In this document: positions 1-8,900 of the stretch, in pieces
Layout: each line of letters opens with the position of its first letter
Numbering within the stretch: the first letter of the stretch is position 1
DNA from: JAJDXO01 sp965207535
GTDB taxonomy: Bacteria; Pseudomonadota; Alphaproteobacteria; Rhodospirillales; UBA2165
NCBI GenBank assembly: GCA_965207535.1
Contig: CBDBMR010000005.1
Coordinates: forward strand, 1-64,000
Direction: 5' to 3'
DNA: 64,000 nucleotides
Notes under the pieces: generated by a model
What the model saw: the letters and a program-made list of their open reading frames with translations, nothing else
What the model was told of the DNA's origin: nothing
Databases searched by the model: none
Position numbers and translations under genes: made by a program

Positions 1-228
1 GAGACGGGCGAGATCGTGGATCTGAAGCTAAGCCGGGCGAAGTTCCTTGAACACTTCGCCAACCGCGCGCCCTGCGTGGTCGTGATGGAGGCCTGCGGCG
101 GCTCGCAGCACTGGGCGCGCCGGCTTCGGGAGCTCGGCCACGAGCCGCGGCTGTTGCCGGCCAAGGCGGTGCGTCCCTTCGTTAGCGGCAACAAGAACGA
201 CGCGCACGACGCGCGTGCAATCAGGTCG
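1..228 (+). pseudogene. IS110-family transposase fragment
   Basis: The frame is open from the first base of the window and encodes the N-terminal catalytic part of an IS110-type (DEDD) transposase. The recognisable stretch runs from VVVMEACGGS through the family signature KNDAHDARAI near base 220. Homology stops abruptly around base 228, where sequence of another insertion sequence on the opposite strand begins, so the gene is broken on the right. Its start lies left of the window. The remnant is about 76 residues against roughly 300-400 for the family, so it cannot be active. Confidence 0.8.
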
Positions 229-428
229 TTGCGGCGCTGGTGCCAATGGGGCAGCCGGGGGGTGTGCTTGTGCCGCCGGTGCATGATGCGGTCCTTGATC
301 CCGGCCGCCTTGAGCCGGACGCGGCGGCCCTTGTGCTCGTAGGCCTTGTCGCCGTAGGCCGCGGCCTCGTCGCCAGAGATCAGCCCATCGGCGACCGTGC
401 TCTCATAGATCTTGGCCGAGGTGCTGCG
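229..428 (-). pseudogene. IS5-family transposase fragment
   Basis: Read on the minus strand, this stretch encodes an internal piece of an IS5-type DDE transposase. It contains GDEAAAYGDKAYEHKGRR and then GIKDRIMHRRHKH, the region between the second catalytic Asp and the basic C-terminal block. It has no start and no stop of its own and abuts the IS110 fragment directly, so it is the product of insertion and deletion among mobile elements. The join near base 229 is precise to a few bases only. Confidence 0.75.
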
Positions 429-507
429 CCAAGCCGGTTACCCACAGCTCCACCGAGTCCAACACCCCGGCACCGAGCCTGGGGGGAACCACCTCACGCC
501 CGAACTG

Positions 508-560
508 TTGGATTTTCATTTGCCAGAAATGTCGGATTTTCGTTTGTCATTGACACAAGC
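508..560. repeat. IS21-like terminal repeat pair
   Basis: Two direct repeats about 23 bp apart read GGATTTTCATTTGCCA and GGATTTTCGTTTGTCA on the plus strand. Tandem short repeats of this kind, ending beside a TGTCA-type tip, are characteristic of IS21-family ends. No istA or istB lies next to it, so it would be a leftover end. The assignment is by pattern only. Confidence 0.35.
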
Positions 561-624
561 GTCTCAACACGTCGCGTTTCGGGGCGAGGATATAAAAATG
601 CCAGATACAAAGGAAACTTGCTGC

Positions 625-849
625 CACGATGACTACCGCGGTACCGCCCGGGATGCCGACCTCGCGCGGGAAACCGAGTGGCATAAGAACACGCTTCAAT
701 GAAGCCGGGGCGATACCGCCCCAGATACATCGCCAGCCCCAATTTATTACCGGACCGGTCCACATGACTTCAATGAGGCTGGGGCGATACCACCCTGGTT
801 GTTTTACAACTTACCAATACCAACGACGCCAGTCCAGAAACTTCAATGA
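625..849. CRISPR. Degenerate CRISPR-like repeat set
   Basis: A unit beginning CTTCAATGA and containing GGGGCGATACC recurs at 694-724 and 768-798, with 26 of 31 positions identical. A third copy of only CTTCAATGAA lies at 841. A more diverged copy around 625-652 shares the ACCGCCC block, 72 bp before that of the next unit. Spacing is 72, 74 and 73 bp, leaving unrelated 42-43-bp gaps. The 694 unit folds as GGGGCG-ATAC-CGCCCC, a perfect 6-bp hairpin of the kind found in CRISPR repeats. No cas gene is present and the copies have diverged, so this would be a dead mini-array or array end. A chance tandem repeat is not excluded. Confidence 0.4.
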
Positions 850-1254
850 ACGGTAACGTCAAGAAGCATGTGCTGTCTAATTCCGGCTTTCGGGTCGCCG
901 CCCTCGGTCAGCGTCAGGTCGGTGCAGAAATCCTCGCCGAGAACCGTCATACGCAAGAAATTAGCGCATACGCGGAATAGTTATCAGCCCCCTTGTGCAG
1001 CCGCGATTTGGCGTGGATGATGATCCCGAAAATCGGCATCGGATCGGCGTTAGCATGCCAACAAGCGGATAATCATCGCCAGGGAGCGACGGGGCGCTGG
1101 TCGCCGGGCGCCTTCATCCCCCGGGATCCGAAGGATTGCCCCGGCCCCGCGCGCGTAGGATTTCGGCGACCCGGTTGCGCCCGGGTTGGAACGAATCCGC
1201 TTACAGTATGCTTACGCCGGCCCGATTCCACCAGCAGTCGGTCGGACCTCGATC
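850..1254. other. Gene-free stretch with decayed coding remnant
   Basis: No intact gene is visible. On the minus strand two adjacent short stretches (about 868-960 and 960-1056) read as protein-like sequence in different frames, including MTVLGEDFCTDLTLTEGG and MPIFGIIIHAKSRLHKG. This suggests a frameshifted, decayed gene that I cannot identify. The remainder, up to the hyuA start at 1255, must carry the hyuAB promoter, but I see no convincing -35/-10 pair. Confidence 0.3.
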
Positions 1255-3363
1255 ATGCCGCAAGATACTGAAAAACAGACAAAAAAGTCCGTTTCCGGCG
1301 GCGGAATACGCCTTGCCGCCGATATCGGCGGCACGTTTACCGATGTCGCGGCGTTCGACGAAACGACGGGCCGGCTCTCCTGGGGAAAGACCTTGTCGAC
1401 CCCGGCGGCTCTCGTCGACGGCATCAGCGGCGGTGTCGCCAAGGCCGGCCTCGAATACGCCGATGCCTCGCTATTCCTCCACGGCTCCACCATCGCCATC
1501 AATACGATCGTGGAGCGCACCGGCGCCGACGCGGCATTGGTCATCACCGAGGGCTTCCGCGACATTTATGAAATCGGCAGGGTCAACCGGCCGGATGCCT
1601 ATAATCTTTATTTCAAAAAGCACGTGCCGCTGATCGAGCGGGCAAAGCGTTTCGAAGTGCCGGAACGCATGTACGCCGAGGGCGAGATCTGCACGCCCTT
1701 GGACGAGACGGCGCTAAGGCAGCTCGCCAAGGAACTCCATGGCATCGAAAGCATCGCCGTCCTGTTTCTGCACGCCTATCGAAATCCCATCCACGAAATC
1801 CGGGCGCGTGAAATTCTGGAAGAGGAGCTCCCCGGTGTCTTCGTCACGGTCTCCCACGAGTTGTCCCAGGAATACCGGGAGTATGAGCGCTGCTCCACCG
1901 TGGCGGCCAATGCCTATATCGGGCCCAAGGTGCGCGGCTATGTGGACGGGACCGACAGCCACATCCGGGCAAACGGCTTCGATGGCTCCTTCCTGGTGGT
2001 CCAGTCCACCGGAGGCCTTTTCGAAGCCGAGCAGGCCCGTTCCGAATGCGTCCGGATGTTGGAGTCCGGTCCGGCGGCGGGGGTCATCGGAACGCGCGCG
2101 CTCTGCAATATCCTGGGCCTCGAGGACGCGATTTCCTTCGATATGGGGGGCACCACCGCCAAGTCCGGCGTGATCCACAACGGCGAGGTGCTGACCATCG
2201 GCGATACGCTGGTAGGCGGATACGAGCAAGGACTGCCCATCCAGATCGCCATGATGGATATCTTCGAGGTTGGCACCGGCGGCGGCAGCCTCGCCCTCCT
2301 GGACGAGTCCGGCGCCCTTCACGTGGGGCCGGAAAGCGCCGGTGCCGATCCCGGCCCGGCCTGCTATGGCCTCGGCGGAACCCGGCCGACGGTGACGGAC
2401 GCCAATCTCGTGCTGGGACGCCTGGATGCGGACCGCTTCCTGGGCGGCGAGATGAAGCTGGACCGGGATGCCGCCGAAAAGGCCATCGCGACACAGGTCG
2501 CCGAGCCGCTCGGCCTCGATGTTACGGAGGCCGCCGAAGGAATTCTTCGAATTGCGTCGACGGCCATGTCCTATGCGGTCAAGGGCGTCTCCACCGAGCG
2601 GGGGCTCGATGCGGCGAGTTTCTCCATGGTGGCCTATGGCGGCGCCGGGCCTTTGCACGCCACCCAGGTCGCCCGCGAGATCGGCATGAAGACCATCATT
2701 GTCCCGTTGTCGCCCGGGCACTTCTCGGCCTTCGGCATGTTGTTCTCGGATCTTCGCTACGACTACGTGCGCACCGCGCCGGGCCGGCTGGCGGATATGG
2801 ATTTCGGCGTGATGGAGCAGACCTACGGTGAAATGGCCGAACAGGGCCGCGACGCGATCCGCAAGACCTCCATCGAGCCTGAGTTCATCGTCACCTCGCG
2901 CGCCGCCGACATGCGTTACGTGGGTCAGGAGCACCCGGTCACAGTTCCGCTTGCCGATGAACTGTTTGCCGACGAGAACCGGGACGGCATCAAACGGGAA
3001 TTCGACAAGGTGCACCTCGAGCGCTACGGCACCAACGCGCCCGCCGAGCCCGGGGAGATCGTCAGTCTGAGAAGCTCGATTGTCGGGAAGATGCCGGTTC
3101 CCGAACTCCGGGCCTATCCAAACGAGGGCGCCGGCGGCGTCTCCGAAGCCGCCACCGGCAGCCGCCAAGTCTACTTCGACAGGGACACGGGCTACCGGGA
3201 GACGCCGTCCTTCGACCGCGCGCGTTTGAAGCCCGGCCACAAGATCGAGGGGCCCGCCGTCGTCGAGGAACATGCCTCGACCACGGTCCTGTTTCCCGGC
3301 GATACCCTGGAGGTGGACGGCTATCTCAACCTGATCATCACCGTGGCGGGGTATTCCTCATGA
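1255..3363 (+). CDS. hyuA: Hydantoinase/oxoprolinase subunit A (HyuA)
   Basis: This 702-residue protein is the HyuA half of an ATP-dependent hydantoinase/5-oxoprolinase, the class that uses ATP to open cyclic amides or to carboxylate ketones. The nucleotide-binding loop DIGGTFTD lies at residues 23-30, and the Hydant_A core with FDMGGTTAK follows at about 300. Length is typical of stand-alone HyuA. A start at 1255 is preferred over 1186 because the upstream 23 residues do not look conserved; neither start has a strong ribosome binding site. The stop overlaps the hyuB start (ATGA at 3360), so the two subunits are translationally coupled. The substrate cannot be told from sequence: hydantoin, 5-oxoproline or N-methylhydantoin are all possible. 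Confidence 0.9.
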   Translation: MPQDTEKQTKKSVSGGGIRLAADIGGTFTDVAAFDETTGRLSWGKTLSTPAALVDGISGGVAKAGLEYADASLFLHGSTIAINTIVERTGADAALVITEGFRDIYEIGRVNRPDAYNLYFKKHVPLIERAKRFEVPERMYAEGEICTPLDETALRQLAKELHGIESIAVLFLHAYRNPIHEIRAREILEEELPGVFVTVSHELSQEYREYERCSTVAANAYIGPKVRGYVDGTDSHIRANGFDGSFLVVQSTGGLFEAEQARSECVRMLESGPAAGVIGTRALCNILGLEDAISFDMGGTTAKSGVIHNGEVLTIGDTLVGGYEQGLPIQIAMMDIFEVGTGGGSLALLDESGALHVGPESAGADPGPACYGLGGTRPTVTDANLVLGRLDADRFLGGEMKLDRDAAEKAIATQVAEPLGLDVTEAAEGILRIASTAMSYAVKGVSTERGLDAASFSMVAYGGAGPLHATQVAREIGMKTIIVPLSPGHFSAFGMLFSDLRYDYVRTAPGRLADMDFGVMEQTYGEMAEQGRDAIRKTSIEPEFIVTSRAADMRYVGQEHPVTVPLADELFADENRDGIKREFDKVHLERYGTNAPAEPGEIVSLRSSIVGKMPVPELRAYPNEGAGGVSEAATGSRQVYFDRDTGYRETPSFDRARLKPGHKIEGPAVVEEHASTTVLFPGDTLEVDGYLNLIITVAGYSS

Positions 3364-5111
3364 CCGACTGGCGGAACTATCCGGGGACCGATCCGGTAAC
3401 CACCGAGATCATCCGAAACGGTGTCCTGGCGGTGACCGAGGAAATGAAGAACAACCTCATGCGGACCGCCTACAACACCATCATCTACGAGGCGCTGGAC
3501 TTCACCGTCGGCATCTTCACGCCCGAGGGGGAGACCGTTTCCATCGGCATCGGCCTGCCCATGTTCATCCGTGGGATGGCGGAGACGGTCAAGGCCAAGA
3601 TCAAGCATTTCGGAATTGAAGGCATCAAGCCCGGCGACATCTACGTCACCAACGACGCCTACCTCACCGGCAGTCATCTCAATCACATGACCTTCACCCT
3701 GCCGATCTTCGACGACGGCCGGCTGGTGGGGTTCGCCTGCTGCATGGCGCACTGGATCGATATCGGCGGCACCCTCGGCGGGATGACCACGGACATCTAT
3801 TCCGAAGGCCTGCAGGTGCCGATCCTCAAATACCAATCGGAGAACACGGTCAATACGGACCTGGAAGAAATCATCCGCATGAACGTGCGCATTCCATCCC
3901 GGGCCATGGGCGATCTCCGGGCCCAGGTAACCGCCGTGAAAACGGGTGAGCGCCGCTTCCTGGAGCTCGTGCGGCGCTATGGGTATGACGCCGTCCGGGA
4001 CAGCATCGCCGCCATCATGGATCACGCCGAGGAGGCGTCCCGGCGCCGCACCCTCTCCATACCGGACGGTGTCTATGAGGCCGAGTCCTTCATGGATGAC
4101 GATGGGATCGATGTCGGCCGCCGGATCCCCATCCGGGTGAAAGTGATTGTCGAGGGAGACGGGATGACCATCGACCTCTCCGACGTCTCCGAACAGGTGC
4201 GCGGCTTCTACAATTCCGGGGTCACCACCGGCCACGCCTGTACACAGGTCGCCTTCAAGTGCATCGCCTCGCCGACCGACTATCCGATCAACGACGGCGC
4301 CTTCCGGAACCTCAAGACCATCGTCCCCATGGGCAAGGTGGTGAGCGCCGTCCGGCCGGCGCCCATGCGCTGGTGGATGACCTTCCCGATGACCGTCGTC
4401 GATACGGTCTTCAAGGCGTTGGAACCCGCCATCCCGGACAGGGTGATCGCCGGGCACCACGCCGACCTGGTGGTGGTGATGTTCCACGGCATAAACCCGC
4501 GCACCCGGGAGTTCTTCATCGGAAACTTCGGCCCCCAGGGCGGCGGCTGGGGCGCCAAGCTCACCGAGGACGGCGCCAACGGGGTGGTGTGCATCAACGA
4601 CGGCGACACCCACAACAACCCCATCGAGCAGGCGGAGACCAAGTCGCCGGTGCTGATCGAAAGCAACTGCCTGATCCGGGATTCGGGCGGGGCCGGCCGG
4701 CAGCGGGGCGGGCTCGGCATCGAGCGCGTCGTCCGCGCCCGGAGCGATATCGTCGTCAACACCCAGATCGAGCGGATGAACTGCCGCCCCTGGGGGTTGG
4801 ACGGGGGCGGCGAGGCCACCGGCAACACGGTCGCGCTCGAGCTGGACGGAAAATGGAAAGAGGATTTCCCCAACGCCAAGGTATTGACCGCCCAGCTGAA
4901 GGAGGGGGAGGCGTTCCGGCTCAGGTCCGGCGGCGGCGGCGGTTTCGGCGACCCGCTGGACCGCCCGGCCGAAATCGTCGCCGAAGACGTCCGGCAGGGT
5001 TACGTCTCCATGGAATCCGCGGAACGGAATTACGGCGTCGTCGTCGATCCGGAAACGTTTGTCTTGGACGCCGAAGCGACGGAGGCGCTTCGCGGCAAAC
5101 GGCGCGGCTAG
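3360..5111 (+). CDS. hyuB: Hydantoinase/oxoprolinase subunit B (HyuB)
   Basis: This 583-residue Hydant_B protein is the partner of the upstream HyuA. Family features include the start DPVTTEIIRNGVLAVTEEM, the segment GDIYVTNDAYLTGSHLNH and the C-terminal glycine-rich block RSGGGGGFGDPLDRP. It is expected to form the heteromeric ATP-dependent amidohydrolase or carboxylase with HyuA in the cytoplasm. It starts inside the hyuA stop codon. Its own stop overlaps the stop of a small convergent ORF in a shared CTAG. No transporter or racemase gene adjoins the pair, so the substrate remains open. Confidence 0.9.
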   Translation: MTDWRNYPGTDPVTTEIIRNGVLAVTEEMKNNLMRTAYNTIIYEALDFTVGIFTPEGETVSIGIGLPMFIRGMAETVKAKIKHFGIEGIKPGDIYVTNDAYLTGSHLNHMTFTLPIFDDGRLVGFACCMAHWIDIGGTLGGMTTDIYSEGLQVPILKYQSENTVNTDLEEIIRMNVRIPSRAMGDLRAQVTAVKTGERRFLELVRRYGYDAVRDSIAAIMDHAEEASRRRTLSIPDGVYEAESFMDDDGIDVGRRIPIRVKVIVEGDGMTIDLSDVSEQVRGFYNSGVTTGHACTQVAFKCIASPTDYPINDGAFRNLKTIVPMGKVVSAVRPAPMRWWMTFPMTVVDTVFKALEPAIPDRVIAGHHADLVVVMFHGINPRTREFFIGNFGPQGGGWGAKLTEDGANGVVCINDGDTHNNPIEQAETKSPVLIESNCLIRDSGGAGRQRGGLGIERVVRARSDIVVNTQIERMNCRPWGLDGGGEATGNTVALELDGKWKEDFPNAKVLTAQLKEGEAFRLRSGGGGGFGDPLDRPAEIVAEDVRQGYVSMESAERNYGVVVDPETFVLDAEATEALRGKRRG

Positions 5112-5443
5112 ATTTGCTCTGGGGCTCGATCGCCGAGTTTGATGTTCACCGAGGCGGCCCCGCCGCCGCAGCACGGGCAGGACATGTTTGCAAGGATGGT
5201 CCGGCGGTCCTCCTCGGATATGTCGCTTTTGTCGAGAAGCTCCTGCACCTGGCGAACGAAGTTGTCGTGCAGGGAGCCGCCCGTCCGGACCCGGTCGTGC
5301 CCTCGATCGTCCCGTGAATTTTCCGAACCCTGCATCGCCGCCATTTGATGCGCCGTGTTCCGCCGCCCGAATTCTTCCCGGATCGAGCCTATGGGTTTCG
5401 GGGCGGTATTCCAAGATGCAACCGCCGCCGGCGCGCCGTCCAT
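5108..5443 (-). CDS. Small hypothetical protein with CPCC motif
   Basis: This ORF encodes up to 111 residues with a plausible coding C-terminal half: a helical stretch (DNFVRQVQELLDKSDISEED), then MSCPCCGGGAASVNIKLG. The CPCCGGG cysteine cluster could bind metal or be redox-active. The N-terminal 40 residues look less protein-like, so a later start is possible. It is convergent with hyuB and the two stop codons overlap in CTAG. I recognise no family. It may be a real small protein or an antisense accident. Confidence 0.4.
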   Translation of the reverse strand: MDGAPAAVASWNTAPKPIGSIREEFGRRNTAHQMAAMQGSENSRDDRGHDRVRTGGSLHDNFVRQVQELLDKSDISEEDRRTILANMSCPCCGGGAASVNIKLGDRAPEQI

Positions 5444-5953
5444 GGGACGGGACTCTCCCGCCCCGGCCTCTGGATGACCGCCCAGGCCGGCCGCGCGCCA
5501 TGCATTTTATGCATAGCGGCAAGGTGTTGTAATTCCATAATTTATAAATATTTTCCAAGTCGGCCGTTTTCGCTGCAATAGTCATTCATGGACATTAATA
5601 GACATTTATTGTCACCCGTTTGGGAGGTAACGCACCCAATAGGTCGTACAAAACTGCATAGCTCGCCCCTTATACGCAAAACGCCGCCCCGGCGGGGGCG
5701 GCAGATGCCTATTCATTTGGCCTGCGCGCGGGTCGGGGCAAGGGGGAGTTGGGGGGATTGGGACTTGAATCGCGGGAGGCGGTGACTAAGTGCCTCTAAT
5801 GCCACGAACATACGCACACCTGCGTTACCCCGCATCGCAGAGGATGAATTTGAGCTGCTCTGGAACGTTGTACTGAGTAATGGTATCAGGTTACCACCCT
5901 AGGTGGCAGCCAACTAGTCGGCGCCAACGTAATCATTGGGCTGGAGATAGAGT
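5444..5953. other. Gene-free region before the nuclease-STAND gene
   Basis: No convincing gene is present. Bases 5530-5600 are AT-rich and would suit promoters. A strong hairpin lies at 5683-5702 (separate entry). The GC-rich, low-complexity sequence at 5720-5790 and the non-coding 5800-5950 precede the gene at 5954. The change from high GC to distinctly lower GC occurs in this interval, so it probably contains the left boundary of an acquired island, but I find no clear attachment-site repeat. Confidence 0.5.
5683..5702 (-). terminator. Rho-independent terminator-like hairpin
   Basis: GCCGCCCC-GGCG-GGGGCGGC is a perfect 8-bp stem with a 4-base loop. On the minus strand it is followed by GTTTTGCG, a short T-run typical of alphaproteobacterial terminators. 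No minus-strand gene is recognised immediately upstream (5703-5953), so either an unseen RNA or a lost gene was served, or it shields the flanking genes. Confidence 0.55.
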
Positions 5954-8900
5954 TTGCCCGAAATCGACTTCACGGCTATTCGACCGCTTGCGGACGGGCA
6001 GAGAGAGGGGTTTGAGGAACTCTCTTGCCAGATATTTCGACAAGCCCCCGAAGCTGTAGCCGACTGGCGATTTCAGCGCAATCGAGGTGCGGGCGGTGAC
6101 GGTGGTGTGGAAGCTCTGTGGATCACCCCCGATGGAATGAAGTGGGGTCTCCAGTCGAAGTACCTTGACACTCTTGGCGCTCCACAAAAGAACCAGATGA
6201 AGGGCTCACTAGATACAGCGCTCCGGAACCACCCGGAACTGAGGCACTACACCTTCACTCTGCCGTTCCAGTTATCCGGCTCAGCGGCGGCCGGAACGAG
6301 CAGGCCGCGCGAGGGATCCAACGAGACCCTCGTAGGATGGATAGAGGAGTGGAAAGCTGAACTTGCTGCCGAAGGAGTCGAGCTCAAGATCGACTACTGG
6401 GAAGAGACCGAGCTCTCCGGACGACTCCAAGCAATGGACCCCAGCGGTGGGCGGCAACGCTATTGGTTTGATCAAACCATTTTGACTGATGAGTGGTTCC
6501 AACGGCACCTAGAGGATGTGACTGCACAGGCTGGCAACCGATATACCCCTGAGCTCTCAGTCGAAGTTCCTCTCCTAGGTGCATTGGAAGCGTTCGGCAT
6601 AGCTGATTCATTTATGCTTCAGGCTCAAAAGATTGCCGATGAGCTCACTCGGCTTCAGAGGTCTTTCTCTTCGATGCCGGACATAAAGGAAGGCCACAAG
6701 GGTTGGGGTGGCCCTCCAATTCCGGATGGAACAGAGCCACTTGTGCAGGACATTGCCGCTAGGCTACAGCAGGTCACTGAGGGCCTACGGGCGTTTTTTG
6801 CAGAACCCGATACTCCATTAGGTCACCAATTTTTTGATGAAATTGCCTCATTAATTCCTCTGGTAAATGAGTGCGAGACCCGGCTCTTCGACCAGTTGAT
6901 CGACGAACACGGGCAAGATGCGGATAGTCCGGGTTTTCGACAGTATTCTGCCGAGTACCAAGTTTCATTCCCGGCAGCCAACCTGGACTACGCCAGAGAG
7001 ACAATTCAGGCGTTGGAGTCACTGCATACCGGTGAAGTCGGTCGGCAACTGTTATTCGCCGGCAGCCGAGAAATGCTGGTTTATGGACCGGCAGGCATCG
7101 GCAAGACCCATGCACTTATAGAACATGCATGGACCAGGTGTGGCCGCAATCTCAGAACAGTTGTTCTCTTCGGCGAAGACTTCAGCGTGGATGAGCCATG
7201 GAAGACAATTGGCACCAAACTTGGCCTCGGTGCGGAGATAAGACGGGACGAACTCTTTGCCATACTTGAGGCTGCCGCCGCAGCATCAGGTAGCAAGCTG
7301 ATCCTTACCATTGATGCGCTAAACGAAACGGCTCCGGATCGTCAAAGATGGCAAGCATGGTATCCAGTGCTGGCCCGACAAATAGGACGTAGCCAAGGTC
7401 TAAAGCTGCTTGTTTCGTGTAGGGATACCTACATGAACGAGACGTTGCCCTCGTTGGAGCAAATTCCTCACCAGTTGCACAACGGTTTTGCGGGTCGAGA
7501 GCATGAGGTGGTACCTAGGTTCTTTGAACATTACGAGCTGCGGCCGCCAGGCTCTCCACTATTTCAATCTGAATTCGGTAACCCACTATTTCTTCATCTA
7601 GTTTGCCAAAGCCTCAAGGATTACGGGCGTGATACCATTCCGCCGGGAGGAGGCGATTTCTCAGACATCCTCCAGGAATTCCTGATCGCAAAGAACAACT
7701 CGATTGCATCCGACTTGGGCTACCACCCCGGCGAAGACCGGGTACAAACGGCTGTGAACAGTCTTGCGCGAGCAATGAATGATCAAAGCAGTCAGCGGCT
7801 GGGAATGGGTGATGCCCAACAAGCCATGGCCACCGCTTACTCAGATGCTGACGCAGCTTCCAGACTTTTTGACGCGCTTGAAAAAGAGTCGATTATCGCT
7901 GTTTTGCCCGAGGGACCAGCTCAGCTTGGACAATCACCTAACTATGTCGTTCGATTTACGTTTGAGCGAATGACAGACCATATGCGGGCCGTCAGCTACC
8001 TGTCTGAGGTTGCGACAGCCGATGTAAACGCCTTGTTCAGTCAAGAAGGAATGTTGTCATTCACAGTCGCAGATAAGGATGCTGTAGCGCGAAACCGCGG
8101 GCTACTCGAGGCGCTTTCAATTCTATTGCCAGAACATCATCAAATGGAGCTTCCAGACGCAGTTGATGCACCAGATTTGACAACAGACTTAAATGAAATT
8201 GTGCTCGGTTCGTTGGAATGGCGCCTCCCGGAGAGCTTTACAGCGTCCACGGAAGCAATCCTCGATAGTGCCTTTAGGAGGCCAATCACAAATCCTCGTG
8301 CCGTGGATGCCCTCCTCTCGGTTTCTGTGAGGCCGGATCATCCGCTAAATTCGGACTACTTGGATCAACGTCTTCGGGCCGATCCTCTTTCAGTTCGAGA
8401 TGCTTATTGGCCGTTGGCACTCCATGAGCTGTTCGAGGAGGGCGGCAAGCCAAAGCTGTTGATTGATTGGGCCTTGGTATCGAGCCTTAAGCAACTTGAT
8501 GAAGAATCAGCTCGCTTGTGGGCGATGACGCTTACTTGGTTTTGCTCAGCAGCGGACCGCCGAGTACGGGACCGTGCAACCAAGGCAATCGTTAGAATTG
8601 GTTGTTCGCAACCACGAATATTGGCAGAGCTTGTTGCCAAGTTTGGAGCTTGTGATGATGACTATATTCGGGAACGAGTGCTGGTCGCCACTTATGGAGT
8701 GCTGATCCTAATCCGAGATCCCGAGATCATTGGAGAAGTGGCCAACGAAGTTTGGGAACATTATTTCAAAGAAGCCGCGCTCACCACTCTCCACGCCTCC
8801 ATTCGAGATCATGCCCGGCTGATTCTTGAGCTTGCATCGGACTTGGGTGTTTCTCCGCCGGAAGCCCAACAGGAGGTTTACCGTCCACCCTATGAGAGCG

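Noticed and set aside
1714..3273. 519-residue open frame on the minus strand inside hyuA
   Set aside because: It is a GC-rich antisense shadow of a well-supported gene, with no recognisable motif and Arg/Gly/His-rich composition.
3321..5585. 754-residue open frame on the minus strand across hyuB
   Set aside because: Composition is typical of antisense to high-GC genes and no domain is visible. Only the small ORF at 5108-5443, in another frame, looks protein-like.
5745..5790. Possible tRNA 3' fragment (TTCAAGT-like loop on the minus strand) as an attachment site for the island
   Set aside because: The bases flanking the loop cannot form a T-stem, and no acceptor stem, anticodon arm or CCA end is present.
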